Part shown: positions 35,567 through 47,453 of the stretch, piece after piece
Position numbering within the stretch: position 1 is the stretch's first letter
How the letters are laid out: every line of letters begins with the position of its first letter
Assembly: GCA_951213105.1 (NCBI GenBank)
Contig: OX578146.1
Span: forward strand, 57,047,069 to 57,111,068
Origin: Amaurobius ferox
Lineage: Eukaryota; Arthropoda; Arachnida; Araneae; Amaurobiidae
Reading direction: 5' to 3'
Length of the DNA stretch: 64,000 nt
The notes under the pieces: model-generated
The model's input: the letters and a program-made list of their open reading frames with translations, nothing else
Database searches by the model: none
Told to the model about the DNA's origin: nothing
Position numbers and translations under genes: made by a program

Positions 35567-36651
35567 GTCGTTGTTGTGTGAAATGACTTTGAGCAATCTG
35601 TAGTGAATAGTAGCCGCTGTTTTGTGAAATGACTTTTAGCAATTTGAAGTGAATAGTAGCCGCTGTTTTGTGAAATGACTTTTGGCAATCTGTAGTGAAT
35701 AGTAGCCGTTGTTGTGTTGAAGACCCAGACCGTCCGACTCATCCTAGGACTTCAGCAACTATTCGGACGGCTGGAGCCGTTGTTGTGTGAAATGACTTTT
35801 AGCAATCTGTAGTGAATATTAGCCGCTGTTTTGTGAAATGACTTTTAGCAATCTAGTGAATAGTAGCCGTTGTTGTGTTGAAGACCCAGACCGTCCGCCT
35901 CATCCTAGGACTTCAGCAACTATTCGGACGGCTGGAGCCGTTGTTGTGTGAAATGGCTTTTAGCAATCTGTAGTGAATAGTAGACGCTGTTTTGTGAAAT
36001 GACTGTTAGCAATCTGTAGTGAATAGTAGCCGCTGATTTGTGAAATTACTTTTAGCAATCTGTAGTGAATAGTAGCCGCTGTTTTGTGAAATGACTTTTA
36101 GCAATCTGTGAATAGTAGCCGCTGTTTTGTGAAATGACTTTTAGCAATCTTTAATGAATAGCAGCCGCTGTTTTGTGAAATGTCTTTTAGCAATCTGTAG
36201 TGAATAGTAGCCGCTGTTTTGTGAAATGACTTTTAGTAATCTGTAGTGAATAGTAGCCGCTGTTTTATGAAATGACTTTTAGCAATCTTTAGTGAATAGT
36301 AGCCGCTATTTTGTAAAATGACTTTTAGTAATCTGTAGTGAATAGTAGCCGCTGTTTTGTGAAATGACTTTTAGCAATCTGTAGTGAATAGTAGCCGCTG
36401 TTTTGTGAAATGACTTTGAGTAATCTGTAGTGAATAGTAGCCGCTGTTTTGTGAAATGACTTTTGTCAATATTTTGAGAATAGTATCAATTATTTTGTCA
36501 AATTAATGGAGTACTTAAGTGTTGTTTTATTGTGTAATATTCTTGTTTACGCTGTGATTGTGAATAAATGTGTTAGTTATCCAAAACTTTGGACTCATTC
36601 TTGTATTCTTAGCGAACACCCATAATTCCAGAGGATATGTCGGGACAATAT

Positions 36652-37300
36652 ATTAGACGATAGTTACACGCTTAAGTTTTTGTTCATAGAAGAACATGGC
36701 ACTTGTCCATAATGGAATTATTTCTTCTTTAGAGCGAAACTTATCTGTAGCCATTTGTGTGAAATTGCCAATGGAAATTTTCAAAAAAGTTCATTGAAGA
36801 ATTCCAGCAACGCAGTTTCTATTTCATACATTTTTTACTGATTAAAAATGGAAATGTCTGTTCCCGTTTTGCCTACGACTGATCCATTTTTCTCGAAAGA
36901 ATTTTACTAGCCTCGAATTTGTTGAATTGTTGTGGGTCATAGAATATCGGTATTTTTTCTGAAACTTTTCAGTGATGTTCTCAAAAGAATGGCCAGAGAA
37001 ATATTGATCTAAAATAAAAATTATTTCATTCTCAGAAAATTCTATTCTCTTTCAATGATAAAAAATACTGTCTGTAAATATCGTCTGACGTATTAAGAAC
37101 TGCAGACTATATGCAGGATATATTTTTAAGAGTATATTAGCGCCAGATAAATAGAAAATATATATCAATTTCTTGATACATTATATAATTTTGAAGTTTG
37201 TTATACATGACTTTTGAATTACTTGTTATACGTATCATAATTTCTGGACAATGGTAATAATATCCCCTGCTGAAAAATGACAAATTTAGCAATAAACATA
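36652..37300. other. Unassigned AT-rich DNA
   Basis: No gene or repeat recognised after the LTR; the sequence does not begin with a primer-binding site or gag, consistent with a solo LTR upstream. Confidence 0.5.
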
Positions 37301-37302
37301 AA

Positions 37303-37530
37303 TGGGGTGGGACAGCCCAGTGGTTAGCCCGCCTTAGTTTCACTCGGGATACCCGAGTTTGATTCCCGGCTCTGCCCAAACTGTCCCCGTGTTCACGCCG
37401 AGGACGGGCACTTTAAATATGGGGGTTCGTAAGTCATTCCATGAGGTTGGTTGTATCGGAAGGAGGCTACCTGTTGCCCACGCATTATAGGTGGATTACA
37501 AGCGACAAGAAATCTGTCTACCGTAAATCG
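37303..37530 (+). repeat. tRNA-headed SINE, partial
   Basis: Head GGACAGCCCAGTGGTTAGCC (box A-like) and CGAGTTTGATTCCCGGCTC (box B-like), then GTGTTCACGCCGAGGACGGG and a body beginning GGGTTCGTAAGTCATTCC with GAGGTTGGTTG. The body matches that of the 5S-headed SINEs. The end is degraded beyond about 37530. Confidence 0.85.
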
Positions 37531-37683
37531 GGTCAAATAGTAACCGGACATATAGGGATTAGTTCAAGCTATGCATTGGGCGGTATCTCCAGAGTTCACA
37601 CCAAATGCTCTCAGAATGCTTTTACCTTTAATTCTTGTTACACAAAGTACAAGGTCCTACGTCTTTCAATTATTTCATAACTG

Positions 37684-37965
37684 GAGTCGAACGTCCCAGT
37701 GATTAAAACACGGGAATTGCATTCGGATGGCCCGACTTCGACTCTCAGCTCTGCCCAAACTGCCCCCATATTCACGCGGTTTACGGGCACGTTAAATATA
37801 TAGGCCTGCAAGTCCTTCCAAGAGGTTGGTGGTAGGAGAATGAGGGTACGGTTCTTGTGGATGCCGCCCCCTCAGGTTCCAGTCTAAATTGTGTGGCACT
37901 TCGCGATCATCCAAACAGATACCTTACACTTTCGGGTAGGTCAGAGTGTCTGAGCTGAAGAAGAA
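37684..37965 (+). repeat. tRNA-headed SINE, second copy
   Basis: GAACGTCCCAGTGATTAAAA and GACTTCGACTCTCAGCTCTG are eroded boxes A and B; then CCTGCAAGTCCTTCCAAGAG, GGTTGGTGGTAGGAGAATG, AGGTTCCAGTCTAAATTG and CACTTTCGGGTAGGTCAGAG. The end GAGCTGAAGAAGAAGAA replaces the TTG tail of the 5S type. Confidence 0.88.
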
Positions 37966-39352
<1,387 letters not shown>

Positions 39353-39436
39353 ATATTACATCTATCACATCTAAAAACTGACTACTGAAAATATACTCAA
39401 AGGCGCCAAGCTGCTCAGACAAGTACATTTCTATAC

Positions 39437-40336
39437 AACTCAATAATTTGAAAAAGAAAAAAGAAGAATGACATTGTATCAAAATTTCGCCGGGGGGGAT
39501 TGTGACCCCCACTTCCCGGTTTAGCCAGCTTTATGTCATGACGACACTCCCGGAAGCGGATACAATGTCGCCAACCAAGTACATATACTAATACTTTAAA
39601 AAAAAAGAAAAAAGTTGAAAAACCTATACTTTCCCTAACCTATACAAAGACTACGCGTTTTACTACATCCAAACAGAAACACAAAATACTACAAAAATGA
39701 CCCACATCCAATACCAATATATCAAGAAAAACAAGCCACGCATACACCTCACCGAAATGTAAAAGACTCTTACTTTGTACCTAATGATCTCCCTCAGACA
39801 GTCAACCATGACCTTCACAATGCAGCCGCTGTCCAATACTATCTCAGACAGAAAGCTCTCTTCCACTCAAATACAAGTCGTAACACTCGGTTACGGTTAT
39901 GCCGTAAAATTTACACAATATATCACAGAGAAAACGTAGAGGGTAACCCATTACGATTGCTTCTTCTAGATAATTCAGATCACTTATATAACGATTTTCA
40001 ACACTGCTATTTAAACGTCTGCTTCTTGTTAAAAAATTTATGATAATGTTCCTAAAAACATTTCTATGCAAACAAGAATGCCAATTAATAATGTAATTTA
40101 TTTTAAAATTAAATGCTTTTCTTTTATCATATAATTTAAAACCTACTTTACCATTAGAAAGTTTATATAATGTTAAATCTAAAAAATTAATACTATTATC
40201 AATGTTACGGGAAGTTTCTGTTAATGTCAAATTTGAAGGAAAAAAAGTAAAATCTAAGTGATCCCGGTCATCGTGGCATGCATATAATATGTCATCCACA
40301 TATCGTATGTATACTATTTCGTTTAAAATATGAGTT
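39437..40336 (-). repeat. Inverted terminal copy, left (3' end of element)
   Basis: 900 bases ending at the AACTC/GAGTT boundary. Contains the catalytic YVDD codons (about 40291-40302 on the minus strand), the C-terminal RT region and a 3' untranslated part with TGTATCCGCTTCCGGGAGTG (minus strand). Confidence 0.95.
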
Positions 40337-40632
40337 CCCTCCTCGTATTTGTTCAAGTATATATCGGCCAGAATAGATGAACAAGCGCCCCCCATCGGAA
40401 TGCCATTACGCTGTCTGTAGAAATCAGTTCCATCGTAAAGCACAGTTTCAAACAAGACCATTTCGACTAGACATTTGTATATATGTTGTTTAATGAGGTT
40501 TTGCATCTCATACTTATCATACATCTCCATCAATATTTGAAACAGATCCTTTATATCTATATTGCAAAAAAGGTCATTGAAATCACAACTCCTATACTGT
40601 AAATCGTCAAGATATGTTTTTAAGTTTTTCAA
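39844..40632 (-). pseudogene. Penelope-like RT, catalytic half (frame 2)
   Basis: This frame carries the RT fingers/palm: CDFNDLFCNIDIKDL corresponds to the motif with the first catalytic Asp (F-D-x-x-x-L-F-x-N-I), NGIPMGGACSSILADIYLN is the conserved G-G motif, and RYVDDILYACHDD is the catalytic YVDD. NFLDLTLYK follows, as in the PLE palm. The protein ends at LYLSGRELSV, soon after the RT thumb, with no GIY-YIG domain behind it. The frame starts inside the end of the upstream frame (26-base overlap), so the two are one gene joined by a frameshift at an A-rich stretch. The first codon here is TTG, not a real start. Confidence 0.88.
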
Positions 40633-42010
40633 TTACTTCACTACTATTATTAATGAAAAATACACCAGAATTTTTTATTTTTTTCAATATATTTTTTAAA
40701 AGTTTTAATAATCTTGTATTTGCAAAAGTTAAGTATGTTTTAAAACCATTAGTAACAGGTCTAAATTTAATGGGGTTTTTATGAAGTTTAGGTATAAGAG
40801 TTATATATGGGAATTTGATGGTATTTATGTTGTAACTCAAAATTTTATATTTTGCCTTAATACGATTTACGATTTCTGTTTTAGACTGATTGAGTTTTTT
40901 ATATGCATTAATATCAAGGTAACATTCAATTAGTTTTTTATTGTAAAAATGTTGGCAAGAGAAAGCATAATTAGAAGTAACTTTATCAACATATGTTATA
41001 ACAAAATCCTTTTGCAATTTATCTAAATTTTTTATACTGTATTTCCCATATTTAACGTGCTTTTCCAAAACTCCATATTTAAACTTTATACTTTGTGTTA
41101 AACAAGATTTCCATTCATCAAATACTTGAGACGGTAGGCTGTATTTTACTGCACATTTATATATAAACATTTCAATGTCATTCACAATACCTTCAACAAT
41201 ATCGCGAAAATCTTCGGATCTGTATTTAGTACCCAATGTAAAAGTATGCTTTAAATTGTAATCATTCAACAGATTTAGATCACCTGTTACGATATGGCCC
41301 AAATTAATGTTTATAAAAGCCGGATATTTTTGACAAGGGCAAGTTTGTTCTGACTTCATGACGTTTTTACAAACACTATTGTAATTGTATAATTTTCTTC
41401 CCAAAGGTAATGCATATTTATATGCTACTTTAACTTTCACCTCACTAATAGGAAATTTAAAAACATGTTCACTCAAAATACGTGATAAACATATTTTATC
41501 AAAATTATTGTTTTTATAATTTATAACCATGAATTCATAATTCGTTTTTTTCGTTATATTTTCACCCAGATTAATATTTAAAATTTTAGCTCTCAACTTT
41601 ATGTAATCCAATAAAACATCCAACTTTTCATTTACCAGACCACATGAATCATAAAACGTATCGTTTTGACAATACCTCCAAATCCTTTTGATGTAATGAC
41701 CTCTGAAACCAAATACCAAGTTTTTTATCCAGTTATTCGATAAATCGTGATTATTCTTGTGTGTTTGAGTAAAATTCATTATATTTTCTACAGTTTTTTC
41801 AAAATTAATTTTATGCTTTCTTCCACCTCTGTATTTACGTGAAGGTCCATGATTATAATATTTTTGATTTAAAAAACCATGATCAATTACTATATCAGAA
41901 CCAAAACATTTTATCTGTTCTCTATTATAGTTAACATTATATCTCACGGAATTTAATCCGTATGGATAAAGAGAATTATGTTGAGTAATATAATAATTTT
42001 CCCACCACAA
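40607..42010 (-). pseudogene. Penelope-like RT, N-terminal half (frame 1)
   Basis: 467 residues open. Near residue 1-20 it reads WWENYYITQHNSLYPYGLN, like the segment that follows an N-terminal GIY-YIG nuclease in Naiad/Chlamys-type PLEs. Around residue 230 CPCQKYPAFIN and NLGHIVTGDLNLL match the Cys-rich and GH-TGD motifs conserved upstream of PLE reverse transcriptases. FPYITLIPKLHKNPIKFRPV near residue 400 is the start of the RT core. The GIY-YIG itself is absent: the inverted copy begins within about 20 bases upstream of residue 1. The ATG-like start is therefore not the original start. Probably EN-deficient as it stands. Confidence 0.85.
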
Positions 42011-42025
42011 TCTCTCTTTTATATC

Positions 42026-42922
42026 AACTCATATTTTAAACGAAATAGTATACATACGATATGTGGATGACATATTATATGCATGCCACGATGACCGGGA
42101 TCACTTAGATTTTACTTTTTTTCCTTCAAATTTGACATTAACAGAAACTTCCCGTAACATTGATAATAGTATTAATTTTTTAGATTTAACATTATATAAA
42201 CTTTTTAATGGTAAAGTAGGTTTTAAATTATATGATAAAAGAAAAGCATTTCATTTTAAAATAAATTACATTATTAATTGGCATTCTTGTTTGCATAGAA
42301 ATGTTTTTAGGAACATTATCATAAATTTTTTAACAAGAAGCAAACGTTTAAATAGCAGTGTTGAAAATCGTTATATAAGTGATCTGAATTATCTAGAAGA
42401 AGCAATCGTAATGGGTTACCCTCTACGTTTTCTCTGTGATATATTGTGTAAATTTTACGGCATAACCGTAACCGAGTGTTACGACTTGTATTTGAGTGGA
42501 AGAGAGCTTTCTGTCTGAGATAGTATTGGACAGCGGCTGCATTGTGAAGGTCATGGTTGACTGTCTGAGGGAGATCATTAGGTACAAAGTAAGAGTCTTT
42601 TACATTTCGGTGAGGTGTATGCGTGGCTTGTTTTTCTTGATATATTGGTATTGGATGTGGGTCATTTTTGTAGTATTTTGTGTTTCTGTTTGGATGTAGT
42701 AAAACGCGTAGTCTTTGTATAGGTTAGGGAAAGTATAGGTTTTTCAACTTTTTTCTTTTTTTTAAAGTATTAGTATATGTACTTGGTTGGCGACATTGTA
42801 TCCGCTTCCGGGAGTGTCGTCATGACATAAAGCTGGCTAAACCGGGAAGTGGGGGTCACAATCCCCCCCGGCGAAATTTTGATACAATGTCATTCTTCTT
42901 TTTTCTTTTTCAAATTATTGAG

Positions 42923-42924
<2 letters not shown>
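42026..42924 (+). repeat. Inverted terminal copy, right
   Basis: Reverse complement of 39437-40336. The open frame 42063-42518 is the C-terminal third of the same RT, from YVDDILYACHDD to LYLSGRELSV, differing at three residues (Ser/Phe, Asn/His, Arg/Lys). The low divergence means the two copies are of similar, fairly recent age. Confidence 0.95.

Positions 42925-42957
<33 letters not shown>
42925..42957. repeat. TA microsatellite at element border
   Basis: About 15 TA units directly adjoining the right inverted copy, mirroring the TA run at 39221-39347. Confidence 0.95.
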
Positions 42958-42960
<3 letters not shown>

Positions 42961-43192
42961 TTTGTAGGAGAATTTATTTCAATATTATAAAGGAAATTTT
43001 ATTTAAAACAATATGAATGTTTACAATTGGTACATATCTTATGCGTTTACAATTGGTACATATTCACCAGCGATGTTAGTTTTATCTTCTAGTCTATTAT
43101 AATTTTTATCATACTTATATTTATAAAAATATTTATATTTATCACAGGTAATTTTTACATAGTTTTTTTTTTAAAGTGTTCATACATTGTCC

Positions 43193-43581
43193 GTTCTTCC
43201 AACGGCCGAACCGTACTGAAAACACCGGTTCTCCTTAGATCACCGAAGTCAAGCAGCATCGGGCGCGGTTAGTACTTGGGTGGGTGACCACTTGGGAACA
43301 CCGCGTGCTGTTGGCACATTTCGGACGCGGCAGCTCGGTGGTTTGCGCGTTGGTTCTGCACGCCGCCACAACTGCCACCGTGTTCATGCGGAGTACGATC
43401 ACGTTAAACATGTGGGTCCGTAAGTCCTTTCGAGAGGTTGGTAGTAGGGGAAGGAGGGTACGGTCCCTGGGGATGCCTCCCCCACTGGGTTCCGGTCTAA
43501 ATTGGGTGGCACTTCCCGGCCGTTCAAACCGTTACCTTACACCTTTCTGGTAGGTCGGACGGTCTGGGTCTTAACAACAAC
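43193..43581 (+). repeat. 5S-headed SINE, plus strand, with TSD
   Basis: ACATTGTCC precedes it (43184-43192) and follows it (43582-43590). Head: CCAACGGCCGAACCGTACTG, GATCACCGAAGTCAAGCAGC and TTGGGTGGGTGACCACTTGG, an almost complete 5S rRNA sequence including box A, intermediate element and box C. Body: GTTCATGCGGAGTACGATCA, AACATGTGGGTCCGTAAGTC; 3' end GGTCGGACGGTCTGGGTC and an AAC/TTG-type tail. It should be transcribed by RNA polymerase III through the type 1 internal promoter if active. Confidence 0.96.
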
Positions 43582-44114
43582 ACATTGTCCTTTAAGTTTC
43601 TTTGATTTCAAAATATTTAAATAGTAATTATGTCAATTTCTATAAATTTCTCTTGGTAAATTAACTATTTCTATAAATTGGGGCAAACTATGCATTGACG
43701 GTTTAAAGGTCAAGAAAAGTCTTTAGAGGACTTAATTATAATTTAAGAGAATTTCACTGTAAGTATATTGTTCAGTTCCCGAACTTTAGTAAATGCCTAA
43801 CTATGAAAAACACTTACATCATTCTATTTATTCGCTTTTATATTACTTTTGCACAAATATTTTGATGAAATGCTTCTTTACGATAAGTATTAATATGGTA
43901 GTACTTAATTTTATTAATTAACTAGCAGTATACCCTCGTACGGAATACATATAAAAAAAAATTTAAAATCACAATCATGTGAACATTCCTATAATATTCT
44001 AATGTCATTGTTATTCAAATTATTCTATTGAAATATTTAAATTAATGTTCCTAAAAAGAAGTTTAAGAATCTTTGTTTTTGCTATACAAAAATTATCTTT
44101 AAAGGCCGATCTAA

Positions 44115-44545
44115 AGAATAAGACAGAATTACCTGGTGCTGATTAGATTTTGGTACGATTCGAAAAGATTAACCTGCCTTTTTTTACGAAATGGTCCGCA
44201 AAAATGGCCAAAATCTAAAAAAAAGACTTTGTAAGTTCAAATGCATCAATTAAATGTTTGTTTCATACGTAATTTTTGACGGGGAAAAGAATAAGATCAA
44301 TCCCATTACACTAGGCCTAGCCGTTCTCGAGATATTTTAGTTTTTTCGCATTTTACTACGTCGCCTTTCAAATCAATGTCCAGTTACCATATAAAAACAA
44401 ACATTAAATTAAAATCAACATTTGGTGTTATTTTGTGCAATTAAAAACTCAATTTAATAAATTATTAAAAAGTAAAGAGAAAATGAATTTAAATCTGCCG
44501 GGAAAGTCATCTGCTGCCGACATCAGATTTTTAAAGTTCTTTTAA
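44115..44545 (+). repeat. Helentron-like repeat family A, copy A6 (partial)
   Basis: Retains CCTGGTGCTGATTAGATTTT, CCCATTACACTAGGCCTAGC, CCGTTCTCGAGATATTTTAG and the 3' end GAAAGTCATCTGCTGCCGAC. The 5' half is missing. Confidence 0.72.
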
Positions 44546-44559
44546 ATGTAGATGTATTG

Positions 44560-45225
44560 TTTCATCCTGCCTAAAATCCGTTTCATTTTTTATTTTATTC
44601 TGTGCATCCATAATCTGCGCCAACGCAATCACAATATTTTAAGTTTAAATGATCATAAAACTTTGATTATTTCTTCAACGAAGTCTAATTTTAACGTAGT
44701 ATTCAGAATGTAAACATATCAAGCTCTAAGATGAGTTGTATAAGAATTGCTGAACTTTTTTAACACACAATTATTTAACTTTGGAGTCTGGAAAATAATT
44801 GCTATGAATGAAATATACTTTGATTTGACATAGAGAAACAGACGATTTTACAGCATTGCCTTTTTCGACGTAGTTTTAAGCATGGAGTTAGAAAGTACTT
44901 TTACCTCCATGGTTTTAAGTTTTCAAGTAAAATAAATTATTGCAGTACTGTTATAATTTATGAGAATGTAAACAAGTGATTGTAAGAGGAGTTGTATAAG
45001 AATTGCTGAATTTTTTTTCACACAGAATTATTTAACTCTGGAATCCGGAATAAAAGCGTATGAATAAAATATTCACGGCTTTTACTTAGAGAGTCAGACG
45101 ATTATATTTCGATGATGTTATTTGAATGAATAACGCTGATTTCGATGAATTTCGATGAATTCATTTGTTTCAATGAAGTTTTAAGTTTTGAAAAAAAAAT
45201 ATTGTAGTTATGTGAAAATTAAAAA
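44560..45225 (+). repeat. Diverged family D fragments, tandem, reverse of D2
   Basis: AGTTGTATAAGAATTGCTGAA occurs at about 44733 and 44990 with downstream AATTATTTAACTNTGGAGTC/ATCC text, so a ~250-base unit is present twice. The text is the reverse complement of the D2 and D3 segment TGAACTAAATTATTTTGTG...TAATACAACTCAT. Confidence 0.55.
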
Positions 45226-45237
45226 AATAATAGCGCT

Positions 45238-45270
45238 GAATGTATCGCATTTTAGAGACGCGATACATTC
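45238..45270. repeat. 11-bp perfect hairpin
   Basis: GAATGTATCGC and GCGATACATTC flank an 11-base loop. It has no following T run and no known role; the position is between family D fragments and F1. Confidence 0.7.
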
Positions 45271-46156
45271 ATCGGATTAAATTTCAATTTCATAAGGAAT
45301 GGTTTATGCATGTTTGTATCTTTCGTGTGTATATAGATTTCATACAAGTGCCCTCCTCTCCTGCCTGATGTCTGGGAAATTATTTATAGCGATTTTTTTT
45401 ACTTGATCATTATTATTAATTATAATATATAGAAAATAATCGTTTCATGTGCTTAAATTATTGCAGACACATCATATTTTTAGGATAAATATAAATATAA
45501 CACAAATAAATATTTTTGAAACATATAAATATATATATCCATTTCTCAATAGAACATTATCATTATCTATAGAACATTATCGTTGCAACATTATCTCCAA
45601 TATTACTACTCGACAAATTCGTTCCAAATGTATTTTCAAAGTTATCGTGGTTGCAACGAGAGTGTGCTCGAAAGCGTCCTTTTGTTGATAACTGTCTAAT
45701 GTTAGTCAGCGATCCGTGAAAGGGCGTCAATGTTTGAATAAAGCTGAAAAGTCAGGAAGGTGTTTGCAGAGATAGAAAGGGAATATTCACGCTGCATTGC
45801 ATGAGTAAAAGTTCACATTAAGTGAAAGTCCCAGGGATGAAATAAAGAAAATATAGAAAAGTGGATAAAGTTTTGAATGTGAACTTTGGAAATTTAGGAA
45901 TGTGGCAGTTTTCAGCCTCGCAATGCCATAATTCCCAAATCTGTAGGTGGCATGTGTTTACACTTGGCGTGACAAAATCCGATTTTTATGGGCCTGCATC
46001 TTAGCTTCGAGGATTGCAATATACTTGATATTTTTTGTGTAATATTACCACAAAGCTAACAACAAAATAACTACGGTGGGGCTAAACTCGGCTTCTTCAT
46101 ACCAGAATCCATTTCTAGTAGCTTTTTTGATTTCAAATGTTACAAGAAAATGTTTA

Positions 46157-47453
46157 GAACAAGAAAGATCAATCATGCTTAAAGCATTGATTATGAAACA
46201 CTTTCCAACTTCAATACAATTTTATTTAACAAAGTAGAAAATGCAATACATTCTTCGGTAATATTTTAAAACTTATCACAATACTACATTGATTTATTAT
46301 ATTTGAAAACTTAAACCTTCATTGAAAAAAATGAACTTCATACAAATGACGGCATTGAAATATAAATTGTCTGGTTTAAATATCTCTAAAATGCAATACA
46401 TTCCACGGTAATATTTTTAAAACTATCATAATACTACAATAATTTATTATATTTGAAAACTTCATCGAAAACAACTGAAATAAATTCAAATGACGTCATA
46501 GAAAAAATAACACGCCTGGATCTCTCTGTAAAAGCAGGATTTCATTCATTTCATTCATCACAATACTATAATAATTTATTTTATTTAAAAATTAAGACCA
46601 TGGAGCTACAATTCATAAACTCTATGCTTAAAACTTCATCGAAAAAAATCGTCCTTCTGTTTATAAAATCAATTAATATTTCATTCATATCAGCCATGCA
46701 GACTCCATGAACTAAATTATTTTGTGTTAAAGAAATACAGTAATTCTAATACAACTCATTCTACATATTTTTGCAGTTTACATTTTACATAGGTGAAAAA
46801 AGGCTTAGTTGTAGAAATAATCAAATTTGAATCAGAATTTAAACTCAAATATATTGTCATTGTGATGTTTTAGTATGTAGATGCACAGAATTTAAGCAAA
46901 AATAAGTAGTTTTATGACGGATACAACACTCAATATGAATTAAAAAGAACTTTAAAAAATCACGATTTTGAAACAAGATGGATGCCATATATCATTTTGA
47001 AGTGGGTCATGTGATCGTTTCATATCATGGTCACGTGATCGTTTCATATAAGATGTGTCATTATTATTTTAATTTTTATTTAAAAAACTGCTGGATATAT
47101 TTCGCTGAATTTTTTTTTATATATTTTATGGAACAATTTGACTATTACCTAAAATTTTCGAAGCAATTTGTGAATTTTAAATCCGCTTAAAAAATGTTTG
47201 AAAAATTAGGTCCCATAGGGCTCAATGTATTTCATTTTTTCAACCCGGGTTCAATCCAAAACTAATTGGGTGATATTATTCATTTATATTCCCATAGGTC
47301 CTACAGACCGTCTGAACAACATACTAAAATTTCATTTTGATTAAGTCATTTTTACGGCAGTTATCGTGCTAACGGACAGACAGACAGACAGACAGACAGA
47401 AAGAATGAACAAAGTCATAAACACTTTTCAACTTTGTTGTAAAGTGTTAAAAA
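46157..47453 (-). repeat. Helentron-like repeat family D, copy D2
   Basis: Near full-length, inserted into F1. F2, F3 and F4 are continuous at the matching place (after TTACAAGAAA...), so this is an insertion. It shares with D3 the AAGTGGGTCATGTGATCG duplication, GGTCCCATAGGGCTCAATG, CAACCCGGGTTCAATCC and CCCATAGGTCCTACAGACCG, then a GACA run and the AACTTTGTTGTAAAGTGTTA end. Confidence 0.85.

Larger units (their letters stand above)
32600..36480 (+). repeat. 46-bp minisatellite array
   Basis: The consensus unit starts GAATAGTAGCCGCTGTTTTG, continues TGAAATGACTTTTAGCAATC and ends TGTAGT. Units run head to tail, most regularly at 35960-36470, with scattered variants (GAATATTAG, TCTAGTG with a 4-base loss, ATGAATTTTAG). 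The array is interrupted by 5S-SINE pieces, hairpin elements and a larger duplication. The ORFs over it are not genes. Confidence 0.95.
32247..36647 (+). mobile_element. Giant solo LTR (Gypsy-type ends), 4.4 kb
   Basis: The first bases TGTTACGAAC and last bases TCGGGACA give TG...CA ends, and ATAT occurs immediately outside both (32243-32246 and 36648-36651), as expected for a 4-bp target duplication. TGTTACGAAC is a common start of arthropod Gypsy LTRs. A TATA box candidate TATAAA lies at 32336-32341 and a polyadenylation signal AATAAA at 36563-36568. No gag-pol lies next to it, so it is read as a solo LTR left by LTR-LTR recombination. Almost 90 percent of it is a 46-bp minisatellite with nested insertions, so the ancestral LTR was probably under 1 kb. 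Alternative: the array expanded in unrelated DNA and the ends are coincidental. Confidence 0.68.
39437..42924 (-). mobile_element. Penelope-like retroelement with long inverted ends
   Basis: Minus-strand element with a reverse transcriptase split over two overlapping frames. Its 3' part (39437-40336) is repeated in inverse orientation upstream of the ORF (42026-42924) with few differences. Inverted or direct partial terminal copies are a known trait of Penelope-like elements. TA microsatellites lie beside both ends. The 5' part of the coding region is cut off where the inverted copy begins. Confidence 0.88.

Noticed and set aside
32600..36480. CRISPR array
   Set aside because: Units of 46 bp are contiguous with no unique spacers, and the setting is a eukaryotic LTR with SINEs.
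36648..37300. Internal region of an LTR retrotransposon after the LTR
   Set aside because: No primer-binding site, gag or pol text follows, and the 4-bp duplication closes the LTR as a solo copy.
39663..39866. 67-codon ORF seen twice (also 42496-42699)
   Set aside because: It duplicates only because it lies in the inverted ends of the Penelope-like element; it is out of frame with the RT and has no GIY-YIG motif.
43193..43320. Functional 5S rRNA gene
   Set aside because: The 5S-like part is fused to a SINE body and tail and flanked by target duplications, and similar copies occur four times, so it is a SINE head.
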